Below, in pieces: positions 50,288 to 64,000 of a stretch of 64,000 bases of DNA. The notes under the pieces are model-generated. The model had not been told where the DNA came from, ran no database searches, and saw only the letters and a list, made by a program, of their open reading frames with translations. Each line of letters begins with the position of its first letter. Position 1 is the stretch's first letter. Both the position numbers and the translations under genes were made by a program. Origin of the DNA: Sapria himalayana (taxonomy: Eukaryota > Streptophyta > Magnoliopsida > Malpighiales > Rafflesiaceae); contig JAREIK010002459.1 in the NCBI GenBank assembly GCA_029783825.1, forward strand, positions 289,918 to 353,917, written 5' to 3'.

Positions 50288-52080
50288 GTTTGTTTAAGTA
50301 GTTTTTGAAGGAAATATCAAAACATTTGAAGCAATTCAATTTCATGCTACGTGTTTCAAGATATGCATCTCATAAATCAAATTGTTAAAAAAAATGATAT
50401 GGCATAATTTGATAATTAAAAAAATTATGATTGAGAAAATTAAAATGTTAATAGTCTGCCACATAATTTGGATATATTCTACATGGAATATAATTTAATA
50501 TATTTTAGATGTCTTTTCATGTTTTAAAAAATCATACCTAGAAAAAATAAAAGTAATATTCTAAATATATTTTTATTAAAATATAATATAATGATCATAA
50601 AAAAAGCAAGCATTATGAAATATCAATTAACATTTTCAAATATCATGTTAATAGGATAGTATAGGAAATAACTAATAATGATGTTAAACATCATTATAAA
50701 AATTGTGAAAATCATTCAAAATTATCAAAACAAGAAATAACATATTTTCAAATAAATCTTAAAATATCATTAAATGCATAAAAAATCCATCAATAATATT
50801 TAATTTATTGTATCAAAGAGTGAACACTAAAAAAATATTGATGTGTATTCTCCAATTTTCAATTAACATGCATCAAAAATCATAGAACACACAAAAAACA
50901 TTGATAATTTATCAATAACATTAGTAACAATGAAACACAATAGAAATATTGATAATATATTTCCACAAAATGTATAGATTTTTTTAATAAAAAATATTGT
51001 TCCTCCCAATATAAATATCTAAAACATACAACATATCCAATAATTACATCGATGATATTTATAACATCAAACAAATTTCAGTGTGATTAACCTTAATTGA
51101 ATTATGAAAATTTTAACTAATATTATTATAAAAATGTGCTCTAAATATTATTAGTTATAAATATAATCTAATATTTTCAAAAAAAAAATCATTGAACAAA
51201 TTTTAAAGTTTCTAAATAATATGGAAAAAAATAATGCTTCATGGAAGAAGAATAATGTAACATCATATAAAGAAAAATTTTACTAATCCTTCTCTTCTGC
51301 CTACCAAACATTGATGATTTAGCTCTTTCAAATTATGATTGACTGTTAAGGACCAATTTTTTTAGAAGAATAATGATTAACAAAATTTGATAACAAAGAT
51401 GCGCTTTTATAAATTTAAAACTTCAATATTCAAAATCATGATATAATCAAGAATATCTTGTGAAAATTAAAATTTGATTCATTTATTGTCCTAGCAAATA
51501 ATTGGATAAGTATGCATTTTTAAAATTGAGCTAGTACATAATAAAAAATTTTACATACTCACATCAACTACTCTATTCCATGTTTATTGATCCTAGTTTA
51601 TATTGTGATAATCATGAATACTACTTATCTCTGGTTCATAATATGAATGTCATTAAATCATGCACGAGCTTAATTTGATCACCAAAAAAAGCCCAAACCA
51701 CACTAGTAATCATGAAAAAGAGCTATTATATATTTAAACTATTGAATTATATACGGATACCGATTGTATACAAGTGCAAAAAAAGCAATTTTAGTTATAC
51801 ATAAAGTCATGAAAAAGTCACAATCCTAAAATTACTCTAGCCTAAATCCCAGTTGAATGTTTGATATACAAATCACTCCTATAACTAATTTGAATATTAA
51901 TTAAATGTGAATGCTAATTGAATGCATATTTTCTTTACTTTAATACTTCTCTTCATGTTGAAATATGTTTGTCAATAACTCCCAACATGCTAAGGTGCAT
52001 GTGAATAACTAGGGCTTATATTTGCCCAGTTAATAAATTTGTGATCTGCTTTCATGGTAACATATAAGATGTTTTGACTT
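50288..52080. other. CACTA-3 interior, AT-rich, no gene seen
   Basis: No open frame with recognisable protein content. The part next to 52080 probably includes the 3' end and LTR edge of the copia remnant, read on minus: a TGCACCTTAGCATGTTGGGAG word precedes possible LTR sequence. Confidence 0.5.
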
Positions 52081-52084
52081 TTCC

Positions 52085-52400
52085 ATTTTGGATTTTCTAA
52101 TTGATTATGTGACAATCTAATTCAATATATTTCTTATGCTCATGAAAAACAAAGTTGGTAGCAATGTGCATGGTTATGTGACTGTCACAAAATAAATTTG
52201 CTACTTCCAAATCAGAAACTTGTCAATCCTTCAACAAGTATCTCAACCAAGTGAGTTCATAGGTAAATGCAAACTCATACCAATATTCTGCCTCTACTAA
52301 TGATATTTACACCTTTGATTGTTTCTCACACTTCTATGGCACAAGTAACTTACCAAAAAAGTATAATAACTTATCAATTACCATTATTTAATTGGATATC
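52085..52400 (-). pseudogene. Ty1-copia pol remnant (RNase H end), decayed
   Basis: Translated on minus, the segment reads LVP.KCEKQSKV.ISLVEAEYW, then TYELTWLRYLLKD, then VANLFCDSHITMHIATNFVFHE and KYIELDCHI. This matches the familiar C-terminal RNase H pattern of plant Ty1-copia polyproteins (KKQ..VS.SSAEAEYR, E..WLR.LL.DL, L.CDN.A..HIA.NPVFHERTKHIE.DCH). At least three stops break the frame. No other pol domain is legible, so this is an old fragment inside CACTA-3. Confidence 0.85.
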
Positions 52401-53767
52401 TTTTTATATTGTAATCATATTCAGAGACAACAAAAATACAACCCATAAATATTAGGATTTGTTTTTTTCCAAGTTACAGAAGCAGAAAACATTAAGCATA
52501 ATTATTTTTCTTAAGATACAGAAACAGAAAACAATATGCAAACATTTAGTATTTGAAATCAATACAACTATAAAAAATTAAACAATAAAAAAAACAAAGT
52601 TTACACTAACCATTATTTATTTTATTAATTGTGTAGAGTCAAAATCATATAATGATATGAAAATAGAAGAAAAAAGAAAAAAAAAATTGGTGGAAAATTA
52701 AAAAAAAATAAAACACAAATATATTTTAAAAACCAAACTACGCCCGTTTGAACATGACCTTTGATGTCCTCGTAAAACTTCCGATCGGTTATTGCCGTAG
52801 CTTGTAGCAGCACAATTCTGAGATGTGCTCATCCTCTTCTCCTTGCCTCCCCGAGTCAACTTGAACTTTTCCTCACTAAATATTGATAGTCACAAAATCA
52901 TGAGCTCTTATGTCTCTTCCAACAAATACATTTAATCATTTTATTTATGTTTGTCAATAAAATTTAATTTAAATGTATATTGATTAAATTATATTTATGT
53001 TTGTCAATAATAAATATATTGATAAAATTATTAAATATTTAATTTTTAATTGAACATTTTGAATTTTTTGTGGTTAAATCAAGAAGCTAATTCAAAAAAT
53101 TGAAACAAATTAATTTATTATAAGATTAGTAATCAGCATCATTAATTTTAAAAAAACATTAACTTAAAAATATTGGAACATTATTCTGATATTTTATGCC
53201 ATTAATCAAAAATACGATAATGTTTGGAAATTTTTGTAATTATAGCGCCCGACCAAAACCTAGATTTTTAAAATTTGTTATTTTCTATTCACTCAAAAAT
53301 ACTAATATAAGATTATTTTAAAAATAACTTTCATCAATTCTATTTTATTAAATTTTATTAATAAATTTTAAATTTCCTTAATTTAATTTTAAAACATATA
53401 TAGGCTTTTCTGATATAATATTTATATAAATATTAGAAAAAAAAATGTTTATTAGAAAAATTAAATACAATGTTTGTTAGAATATTTGTTGTAGGTTGCT
53501 CTCATAGTCCTGTTTTGCTTGTCCTCTCGTCGTCATTGAAAGAAATAACAAATTTTTAGTGCTTAATGTCTTAGCATTATATTTTAACGGAAACTATAAA
53601 AACAAAAATTTGAAGCAAATATATAGAAAATAAAGATAAAAATTATACAAGTAAACTAAAATTATAAAAAATAAATAATTTAAATAAAAAAAATGAAATA
53701 GATTTTTATTTAACCATAAATGATATTATTTCATAAATAAATAAAATAGAATAATAATAAAGTAATT

Positions 53768-53810
<43 letters not shown>

Positions 53811-54780
53811 ATGGTTATACGTTTTTAAGAATTCAATTTATTTGTATTAATATAATATGAAATAATTATAAAGGCATAAATTTTGAATCTTTTAGTCATT
53901 ATAAATTTGATCTTTGAAGTATTCAGTTAATAACCACACTTAGATATTTATTTTTTAAAAAATCAAATTTTTTTTGATGTTATTAAAATATATGTACATT
54001 AATTTTAAAATTCAATTTATTTTCTTTTTAATTTTATAAAAAATTTGATTTTTTTTAATTTGAAATTTTTTTTTTATTTTTCAAAATTTTTAAATATTTT
54101 AGTCATTTTTTTAAAAGATTTCTATAATCATTAAAATATTTTATAAATATAGGAATAATATTAATATTTACTTGTTTATTTGTTAATTCATATAATTTTA
54201 TAAATTTTTTTATTTAATCAAATAATTGTTTATTTTATCTTTTTATCAATATTAATTTTTATTTATGTTAATTTATTTAATTAAAATATTTTCAAAATAT
54301 TTATATATAAATAATAAATTATATTATTTTATTAATACATATATTTAAATATCATAATTAAAAATTTCAGAAAAATATTTTTTATAATATTTTAATTAAT
54401 TTATAATCAAAAAAATAATAATTTAACTTATCTACTATAAATTTTTATTTGTATATATATAATTATGAGATTTTTTTATTTATAATATCATATTTTTATA
54501 ATTATATGATGAGATTGTGTGTTTAAAGGATAGCCCATCTATTGGCCATGAAATATCTTTAATATAAAAAATTAAATAAAATATTAAAATAAATAATTTT
54601 AAAAAATATTAAATTATTATAAATTAGCAACGGAAATTATCACTAGCCCAAATAGCAGGGGAAAATCCCCAGCTAAATGAATATATTTTGAGAAAGTAAA
54701 AATTTAAGGAATAATCATTTCGAATATTTTATAAAATTGTAAAATAATAAATTCAGATAATTATTTAGGAACGGATTTTG
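52401..54780. other. CACTA-3 interior, AT-rich, no gene seen
   Basis: Very AT-rich, with a (TA)n tract at about 53770-53815. From about 53700 it aligns by eye with 25150-26990 of CACTA-1. No coding signal. Confidence 0.6.
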
Positions 54781-54784
54781 TCTT

Positions 54785-55430
54785 GAACTAATTAGCTAGA
54801 AATTTTCATCATAAAATCTGTTGTTATATCAAGGATGTAATTGGCTAGAAAAATTTCATCACTAAATCCGTCACTATATTCCAGATCTAATTAACTAGAG
54901 AAATTACCTAGCTAAATTCATCAATATAACCTGGTTGTAATTAGCTAGAAAAATATGTTGCTAAATCTGTCGCTATACCAAATATATAATTAGCCAAGAA
55001 ATTTCCATCGGAAAATCCATCACTATATCAAGGATGTAATTAGCTAGAAAAATCATGTCTCTAAATCCATAGCTATATTCCAGATGTAAATAGCTAGAGA
55101 TATTTCCTTGCTAAATCCGTTGATATATATGTGGCTTTTCATTGCATGGAACTTTACAAAAAAAATAGGGACGAATTATTTCTGGATCTAATTAGCTATG
55201 AAAATTACGTCGGTAAATCTTTCACTAAATTTACGGCTTTTTGTTGCACAGAAATTTACGAATAAAATAATGAGGAAATATTTTCAAAAGTGAAATTCCA
55301 TCGCTTATCTGTCTCTAAATTTTATTTCAATACAAAATTAGAAATCCCTTACTATTCTCTAGCTAATACCTCACAATTTTGCTAGAGAATGATCCCTAGA
55401 TAAACTTTCCAAGCTAAATTGACATTTTTT
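54785..55430. repeat. CACTA-3 right subterminal repeats
   Basis: AATTAGCTAGAAAAATTTC, AAATCCGTCACTATA and CCAGATGTAATTAGCTAG-type modules recur about every 60-70 bp to about 55110. After that come a TTTACGGCTTTTTGTTGCAC module and TCTCTAGC / GCTAGAGAATGATCCCTAG close to the terminus. CACTA-1 lacks this part. Confidence 0.78.
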
Positions 55431-55436
55431 GTAGTG

Positions 55437-58400
55437 TATCTATCTATCTAGCTATCTATCTATCTAACCTAACTATCTATCTATCTCTATATCTATCTAT
55501 CTAACTTTTTGTCTTTCTATCTATCAATCTTCCTATTTATCTGTCTATTTATCTATCTACCGATGTGTCTATCTTTAAATCTGTCTGTCTGTCTTTGTAT
55601 CTATGTATCTGTCAATCTATCTGACTGGCTATCTGTATATATGTGTGTATGTTTGTCTATCTATTTGCCTATCAATCTGTCTCTCTATCTGTATGTATAT
55701 ATATGTGTGTGTGTATGTGTGTCTATCTATATGTATATCTATCTATCTATCTGTCTATCTATCTATATATCTATCTATTTTGTCTATCTATTAGACTATC
55801 ATTTTGTCTATCTATGTGTCTATTTATTAGTCTATCTATCTATTTATCGAACTATCTATATATTTGACTAATAATCTATAAAAAATTCTATCTATCTATC
55901 TATCTATCTATTTGTCTATATATCAATCTATTAATAAGTCTATCTATCTATATATTAATCTGTCTATCAATCTATATATAGATATGTCAATCAATCTATT
56001 TATCAATCTATTTTTAAATCTATCGATTAATATACCATTATATCTATATCTCTCTCTCTATCTCTCTATCCATCTATCAATATATGTATATCTAACTCTC
56101 TATCTATCTATATAATATCTATCTATTTTTCTATCTAATAAACTATTGATATATCTATCTATCAGTCTGTCAATCTTACCGTCTATAAATCTATCTATCA
56201 AAATGTTTATATATCTATCAATCAATCTATCAATCAATCTATATATTTATTTGTCTATCTATCTATTTATCTATCTTTCATTCATTCATTCTATTTGTAT
56301 ATATTTTTGCCTGTAAATCTACTTATCTATCTTTCTAGCAATATTTCTAGCTATCTTTCAATCTATCAAACTATCTATCTATCTATTTTACTATTAATGT
56401 ATCTATCTATTTATCAATCTATTTATTTATCTATCTATCTGTCTATCTATCTATCTATCTATTTATTTATCTATATGTCTATATTTCTATCTATCTATTT
56501 ATTTATCTATCTATCTATCAGATTATCTATCTATCTATCTATTTGTCTTTCTTTATATTAGTCTATCTATCTTTCTATTTATCTATCTATTTATTTATCT
56601 ATCAGTTTATTTGTCTATCTTTTTGCCTTTCTATCTAGTTGTCTAACTGTTTTTCAATCTAATTATCTCTCTATCTATCTATCTATTTATCTATCTTTCT
56701 TTCTTTCTGTCTTTCTATTGTCTACCTATCTATCTTTAAATCTATCTGTCTATCTATATGTTTATCTATGTATATATCTATCTGTATATATATATCTGTG
56801 TATCAATATTTCTATCTATCTTTCAATTTAAATGTATATCTATCTATCTATTAATTTGCTTTTCTAGTTATCTATCTATCTATTTATCTACCTATCTGTC
56901 TATCTATCTATTTATCTATCTATTTATCTATCTATTTTTCTGTCTATCTATCTATGTATCTGTATATTTATCTATCTTTCTATCTAAATTTTTATTTATC
57001 TATCTATCTTTTGATCTATCTATCTGTCTATTTATTTGTCTATCAATTTGTCTCTATATCTATCTTCTATTTGTATATATATCTATTTTTCTTTCTATCT
57101 ATATATCTGACTATCTATATTTTTAAATATATGTCTATCTTTTGGTCTATCCATCTGGCAAATAATATATCGATCTATTTTTCTATCTATCATTCTATCT
57201 TTTTGTCTATCTATCATTTATTTATTTATCTAAAAATCTAAAATTGATCTATCTATCAATCTGTCTTTCAATCAATTTATCTATCTATTTATTAATCAAT
57301 TTATCAATGTATATCAATTTTTCTATAAATTTTGCTATCAATCTATCTATTTATCTTTCTTTCTATAAATCTATCTAATATTCTATCTATTTATCTATCA
57401 AATTTTGTATCTGTATATCTATATATATATATCAAGTTATTTATATATCTATGTATCTATCTATCTATATATTTATATATCTATCTAACTATTGATAGAT
57501 CTATTTGTTTATCTATCTGTCCATATGCCTATCTACCTACCTATCTATCTATCTATTTATAAATCTATCTAATTGAATATCTATTTATTAATCTAAATGT
57601 ATATTTTTCTGTCTAGCTTTCTAACTATCTATCTATCTATCTATCTATATATCTATCTTATATCTATATTTTTTTCTATATATCTATCAATCTATTAATA
57701 GGTATATCTTTATACTTATATATATGTCTATCTATCTGTCAAGCTATCTCTCTATAATTCTTTCCAATAATATATATCTATCTGTCTATATATATGTCCA
57801 TCAATCTTTCTATCTTTCTATCTATCTATCTATCAATCTATCTATCAATCTTCTATCTATATGTCTATCAATCTATCTATATATCTTTCTTTCTATATGT
57901 CTATCTATCTATCTATCTATCTTATTATCTATCTATATTATTATCTATCTATTTTTATTTCTATCTATTTATCTATCTATATGTTTATCTAACTATCTAT
58001 CTATAACTCTTTATAATTGTATATCTATATGACTATCTATATATCTATTCTTCTATCTATTTATTTGTTTATCTATCTTTATATCAATTTGTCTATCTAT
58101 TTTTCTAATAATATGTTGATATATTTGTCTATCTATCAATTTATCTATCAATCTATATGTCTATCAATCTGGCAATCAATTTGTCTATCTATCAATTTAT
58201 GAATTGTTTTATCTTTCTACCTATCAATCTTTCTTTCAATCTGTATATCAATTAGTCAAATAATCTATTTTTATATCTATCAATCTATTAATCAATCTGT
58301 CTATATATCTATCTATTTATCTATTCGTCTTTATTTTTGTATGTCTATATGCGTGTCTATTTATCTATCTATATGTCTACATATCTATCTATTTATTTGT

Positions 58401-59727
58401 TTATCTATCTATTTGTCTATATATCTATATATCTATCTTTTCTTTCTATCATTCATTCTATCTATCTATATGTATATCTATTTATCATTTTATTCATATA
58501 TTTGTCTATCTATCTTTTATCTATCTATCTATCTATCTGTCTGTCTGTCTACCAATTTATCTATCTTTCTATGTATCTATGTATCTATCTATTTGTCTGT
58601 CTATTTAACTATCTATATATTTATCTATATAGCTATCAATTTGTCATTATATCTTTGAATTGATTTATCTATCTATCAATTTGTCTATCTATCTATCTAT
58701 CTATTAGTATATCTATCTATTTGTCTATTTGTCTATCAGACTATGTTTCTATCTATATATTTGTCTATTTGTCTATCTACATATATGTATATCTATCTAT
58801 ATGTCTTTCTATCTATCAATCTACCTATCTATCTCTTTTTATCTATCTATCTATCTACCAATCTATCTATCTATCATTTTATTTGTCTATTAGTCTATAT
58901 GTCTATCTATCAATTTTTCTATCTATAAATTTATCTATCTATCTATCAATTTATCTATCTATCAATCATTAATCAATCAATCAAAGAAACTATCTATTAA
59001 TCAACCTATCAATCTATCTATCATTCTATCTATCTATCTATCTATCTGTCTAGCTATTTATATATCTATTGATCTATCAATATGTCCATCTTTTTATCTA
59101 TCAATCTATCTATTAATCTAACTATCTATATATCTATATATCTATCTATCTATCTATATATCAGTATATTTGTTAATCAATCAATCAATTAATCTATCTA
59201 TCTAATTTTCTATTTGTCTATATATCTATCTATCTGTTTACTTTCATTTTTCTATCTATCTAGATGTCTATCTATGTATTTCTCTATTTTGTTATCTATC
59301 GACCTGTCTATCTATCTTTCTTTCTATCTGTCTATCTATTTGTCTATCTATTTGTCTATCTCTCTATCTATTTGTCTATCTGTCTATCTATCTATTTGTC
59401 TATATGTCTATCTATCTATCTATCTATCTATCTCTCTATCTATCTATTTGTCTATCAATCTATTTATCTATCTGTCTTTCTTTTTATCTATATATTTATA
59501 TATCTGACTATCTATCGATGTGTCTATATGCCTATTTATCTATCTATCTATCTATCTTTCTAGCTATATATGTGTCTCTCTGTCTATCTATTTATCTATC
59601 AATTTATCTATCTATTTGTTTATCTATATATTTCTCTATCTGTCTATTTATCTATCTACCTATATATCTTTCTATCTATATATCTATCTATCTATATATT
59701 TTTCTATCTATCAATCAATTTTTTCTA
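55437..59727 (+). repeat. Degenerate TCTA array, segment 4
   Basis: The array resumes directly after the CACTA-3 terminus with TATCTATCTATC and continues to the CACTA-4 terminus at 59728. Orientation and variants are the same as in the other segments. Purer sub-blocks lie at 59330-59460 (TCTATTTGTCTA-type units). Confidence 0.97.
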
Positions 59728-60299
59728 CACTATAAGAAATTATCTTTTTAGCTACCAAAATTTAGCTCGGAAAATAATCCATAGCTAATTTGCGAGAGAT
59801 TATCTAGGGAATAGAAAGCAATATTGACCCCACACCGAATAACAAATTTGTGATAGATTAGAGACCAAAATTTTCGATGGAAAAATGTTCCCAGCTAATA
59901 TTTTCATAAATTTTTGCACAATGATTGGTGGTAAATTTAGCAATGACTTTAGAGATGGATTTTCCCTAACTAATTAGCTCGACAAAAAATCTTTTGCTAA
60001 ATCATTATTTGGATTAATATTTTTATCATTATATATTAATAACAACGATTATCCTTAATTTATTATTTTCACAAAAAATATATATCTGGCTAAGGATTTT
60101 CCCTAGCTCGAAATTATTTCTATCATTAATCTCTACTGAAATATTTTTTTTTTGTTTTTTATATTATTTATTTTAATATATGATGAAATTGTGTATTAAA
60201 GTTTTTTCTTGGTCTACGGATGAGAGATCCTTGAAAGACATCTTCTCTCATATAATTATAAAAATAAGATATTATAAATAAATAATTTCTAATATATAT

Positions 60300-63200
60300 A
60301 AATACGAATAAAAATATATATTAATAAAGACTAAATTAACTATTTTTATGATAATACAATTTTAAAAAAATATACAAAATATTTTTTGAATTAATTTATA
60401 AAGATGTTAAAATATGTGTATTAATAAATAAATTAAATAAATAATTCTATAATTATAAACATTTTTTAAAATATTTGAAATAATAAATGAACATACATAA
60501 ACATTTGTGTTAATAAAAACCTAAAATTATTATTTATATGCTTCTAAAACAAATATTAACAAAAAATCTAAATTAACAAATAAACAAGTAAATATTTATA
60601 TAAATAAAACTTAAAAAAAAATTTAATGATTATAGAAATTTTTTTAAAAAATTATTACTAAAAGTTTAGAAATATTTGAATTATAAAAAAATTATATTTT
60701 TCATTAAATTTAAAATAAAATAAATTGATATTTAAGGATAAATAAATTGATGTTTTAATTACATCCAAAAACTTTAATGAGTTATACTAAAAATATTTCC
60801 TAGTGTTTATTAAAAGAATACTTTAGGTGTTTTTTTACTAATTAAAAAAAGTTTTTAAAAATTTACTAATGATATTTTTTTGTTCTCAATGCAATTAAAA
60901 TTATTTTTAGCCCTATTAACACTTTTGAAAATCACAACCAACCTGCCCCTATGTTGCTTTTAATTGAAGTTTTACTTTTGCCTCTACTAAAATTTATAAG
61001 AATTAAAATATTGAGTAAATTATTATAGTAAATTAAAAAGGTAATAAAAAATAATATTAAATTTAAAATAAAATGTGTAATCTTAAATTAACAAATAAAT
61101 AAATAAATATTAATATTGTAAACTTTAAACAAGTTAAATATGAACAATAACCTAATTGGTGTCCAACCAAAATAGCATCAAGGAGGCAATATTTTCTGTA
61201 TTTTCTGAAACATGAAGTATCATGAATCATAACCTAATTAGTGTTCTTTCAATTTGAAGACCTCATGTTGTGTTAGCATTTTTTTGCATTATTTGGTCCA
61301 TGCTTTCAGTTTTTGACGAAGAACGGAATATATGATTTTTGAAATTGGTTTGATGATCTAACTTGATAATTTTGATCAATCTCACAAAAGATAATTTTTT
61401 TTTCATGTATTTTTTTGAAAAGTTTAAGCTCACTATTCTTACCATTTATTAATATTAGGTATCCACTTTAGCAGGTGATAGGAGGAACTATGTATCTAGG
61501 ATTGACTTTAACAACCAACAAAAAATGGAAGTGAGTCCTTGGAATCTACTGCTCAACAAATTTCTTATTTTATATCAATCAAATATCTGCTAGTAATCTC
61601 TCTAGAGCATCTTTTATTAATTTTATTTTTCTTATGTTATAATTACATGTTGATTACTTAATACCATGAGATTAAATTTGTTCAATTTTTTATTTCTGTC
61701 GAGATTATTAGTTTATTCACTGGACCTAATTTTTTCTGCATTTGACCCATGGGCAACTTTTCTTTTGACCATGGTTAGTATGATTAAGTGTCAACTTTTT
61801 GTCTTCCTTTCATTTTTAAGCTGAAGTTTGATTTGATGATATTACTTTTGTAATACAAGAAGTTGATAGTGTTGGTGCTGAGCTAACAGCAGCAACTTTT
61901 TTGGAATTGGTAAATCTTACAAGCATTGTTAATTGTGTTGCACGTTTGAATGTAAATATTCTGAAAAAAACATGCATAAATTAGGTTATAGATATTTAAA
62001 AATTCGAAATAGGTTGGTGAACCTTTATGTACAACACCATAAACCATGAAAAACAATTTAATGATAATTCAACTTCCATTCAAGCTGGCATACATACAAC
62101 ATAAATACCAAGCTTACTTGAGAAAGAATTGATATTAGGATTATATAAAATTTTTATGAATGCTAGCTGATCACAAATAATGCATAGGATGCAACGTTAG
62201 TATTCTTTTAAATCTTATTGTTTAAATTATTGTTTAACACAATATATTTTATTTATTCATGAACAATTTAATTCAAAGAAAATCATATATTTTATAGTTT
62301 ATGATTCAAAAGAGTTTACAAGTGATCAAAGCTTTGACTTTTTATTATGTTTGTGTTAGAGATGATATTTTGGGTTATGCCAAAATATTTATTAGTTTAA
62401 TTGGCAATTAAGTTTGGAAAAACTAATATCTCAGAAAGTTTGGTTGCTCACATTGAATTAGTAGGCCGAAAATACTCAACCTAGATAATTGTTGCCTAGT
62501 TTGCAAGTGAATAAAGACTCAGGTTGTGCTGCTTGAATTGTCAAGTTGACATTGTTTTTTGTTAAAATATAATAAATTTTTATTTTATCAAGAGATAATA
62601 TTTAAAGATTTTATTTTAAAAATTATAAAAATCATTAATCTTTTGCTTAAAACTTATATCCAACTCAAATTAGAATACTCATATAATCAAGAATATTCAT
62701 AATTAGTGAAATAATTGTTGAGTTCTACTATTCTTTCAAACATTAAAATAAATATATGTGCAACTAAGAGAATAGTGATATGCATAATGATGCTATACTA
62801 AAGCTTGTTTCTCATTCTATACAATTCATTTAATTTTCTATTTGAAAACTTTACAAAAAATATAGTAGATTCTAAATTATTTTATAGTTTCAAAATATAA
62901 TAAATTACAATTAACAGTCCAAATTATAAGAAAATAAAATTTACGTCCAATTAATAGTCCAAATTATAAAAAATTTCAAGTCCATGCTTAACAAATAAAT
63001 TAGAATTAAAACACGTGAGTGTTATGTTTGTGTTTATTGTATAATCTTGATAAAATTAAATTCATTAAATTTAATATTGTTCATGTTTTTTTATCACAAC
63101 CTCCTTAATTTTGATAAAAATAAAGAAAAAACTAATTTTTTTCATGTAAAAAAATCATCCTCAATTAAAATATAAAATATGAGCTACTCATGATGATGCT

Positions 63201-63480
63201 GATTACTAAATTCTTTTTTTTTGCTAGTTTAATATTGTTTCAAAATAATTTGTTATTGTTGTTAGATGTTATTAGACTTAGGGAAAATTATTTAATGGTG
63301 CATTAGAATAAAATTTAAAAAAATACCTAATCATATTAAAAAATACATCAAAATAAAAGATTTTTACTTTCTGGTAAACTCAAAAAATACTTTTATTCTT
63401 TCTGTATATTTCATGATTTGAAAAAAAATAAAAACAAAAAATCTATTTTCAAAAACACTATAGCATGTGAGGTATATTTT
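60300..63480. other. CACTA-4 interior, AT-rich, no gene recognised
   Basis: A 60-codon minus-strand frame at 61263-61445 (MVRIVSLNFSKKYMKKK) has unremarkable composition and no known motif. A less AT-biased stretch at 61140-62000 may hold a captured fragment, but I cannot identify it. Confidence 0.5.
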
Positions 63481-63890
63481 TTTGGAAATAGTATACTCGA
63501 TTTGTAGCAATATAATATTTATATAAATCTTATAAACACATAACATTATATAAAACATTTATACATTTATAAAATTGTATGACAATAAATATATATATGG
63601 TTATACTTTAATATATATAAACATATAACATTATATATATACATTGATATATTTATATAAACCTATAATGTTATATATAAATATTTATACATATGTATAA
63701 ATGTTTATAAATATTTATACAATATTTACATAACACTATCCATTTAAATAATTGTTTATATAACATTTATATAACATATAAAATATTTATACATATATAT
63801 ATATTCATTTATATAGCATATAAATTTATATATACAAATATAATATGTATAATTTTTATATAAATGTGATATATATACTATATAAAATGG
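63480..63890. repeat. AT-only palindrome-rich block in CACTA-4
   Basis: Repeated ATATAACATTATATA, TTTATACATATGTATAAA and TATTTATAC words form many small inverted repeats. It resembles in style the palindrome arrays of CACTA-2 and CACTA-3 but uses different words. Confidence 0.7.
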
Positions 63891-64000
63891 TGTGTTATTA
63901 GGCTGCTACTTCAATTACCTATTTATTTATGCATATCTTTGGTCTTAAATCTTGATGTTTAAGTCATGTGTCTCTTAAAAATTAAGCTTTAGTTTTACTA

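Larger units (their letters stand above)
48065..55436. mobile_element. CACTA-3: 7.37-kb CACTA element inserted in the array
   Basis: The right end is TTTTTTGTAGTG and the left end a mutated CACTACAAAAAATCC (TAATACAAAAAATCC). Both flanks are TAT (48062-48064 and 55437-55439), the 3-bp target duplication expected of CACTA transposons, and TCTA array lies on both sides. Its left half is CACTA-2's right half inverted, so it is the same family in opposite orientation. Its right half matches CACTA-1. No transposase frame is visible. It carries a palindrome array, a 370-bp tandem duplication and a Ty1-copia remnant. Confidence 0.9.
59728..64000. mobile_element. CACTA-4: CACTA element, right end beyond the window
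   Basis: It starts CACTATAAGAAATTATC, one base from the canonical CACTACAAGAAA, directly after array sequence. Subterminal TTAGCTCGGAAAA, AGCTAATTT and TTTTCCCTAACTAATTAGCTC motifs follow. Bases 60180-60300 match 12460-12560 of CACTA-2 (GGATGAGAGATCCTTGA, CTCATATAATTATAAAAATA), so it is the same family in CACTA-2 orientation. No right terminus is seen before 64000, so its length is at least 4.27 kb. No transposase is recognised. Confidence 0.8.

Noticed and set aside
1..59727. Sex-chromosome (Bkm-type GATA) interpretation
   Set aside because: GATA repeats are associated with sex chromosomes in some animals, but nothing in this plant sequence supports that link.

Overview
The window looks like gene-poor, repeat-dominated nuclear DNA of a flowering plant. 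The evidence is CACTA (En/Spm-type) DNA transposons with CACTACAAGAAA-like termini, a plant-type L1 LINE (ORF1 with a CCHC knuckle; ORF2 with endonuclease, reverse transcriptase, zf-RVT and a C-terminal plant RNase H), a Ty1-copia remnant, and a decayed exon resembling the nucleolar protein UTP6. I cannot name the species. I see no intact host gene, tRNA, rRNA or CRISPR array.

Layout. The backbone is a degenerate TCTA (GATA on the minus strand) tetranucleotide array, always with the TCTA strand on plus. It lies in four segments (1-8709, 26998-36862, 44244-48064, 55437-59727), about 26.7 kb in total. These read as one older array split by insertions. (1) CACTA-1, 8710 to about 26997, has lost its right terminus and contains a second CACTA element (CACTA-2, 11729-20289). 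(2) A 7.4-kb L1-like LINE on the minus strand, 36863-44243, is flanked by a 17-bp target-site duplication. (3) CACTA-3, 48065-55436, has a TAT/TAT duplication. (4) CACTA-4 begins at 59728 and runs off the window. A 68-bp LINE tail (3011-3078) with its own 16-bp duplication sits inside the first array segment, and an unexplained 102-bp island sits at 47116-47217.

Inside the CACTA elements I see AGCTAGGGA subterminal motifs, tandem and palindromic AT-rich arrays, an 18-bp minisatellite, a perfect 51-bp inverted repeat, a 459-467 bp GC-rich MITE-like element, a possible transposase tail and the UTP6-like exon. All elements look non-autonomous or dead. CACTA-2 and CACTA-3 belong to one family in opposite orientations. 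CACTA-1 and CACTA-4 share its ends.

The LINE is dead: ORF1 carries two in-frame stops, and ORF2 carries several stops, at least three 1-bp insertions (one inside the YADD box), a replaced endonuclease glutamate and a probable internal deletion. The many long plus-strand reading frames in the array follow from TCTA having no stop codon in any plus frame (Ser-Ile-Tyr-Leu repeats) and are not annotated as genes. The most noteworthy aspects are the size and history of the array, the nested insertions, the captured UTP6-like exon and the perfect 51-bp hairpin.
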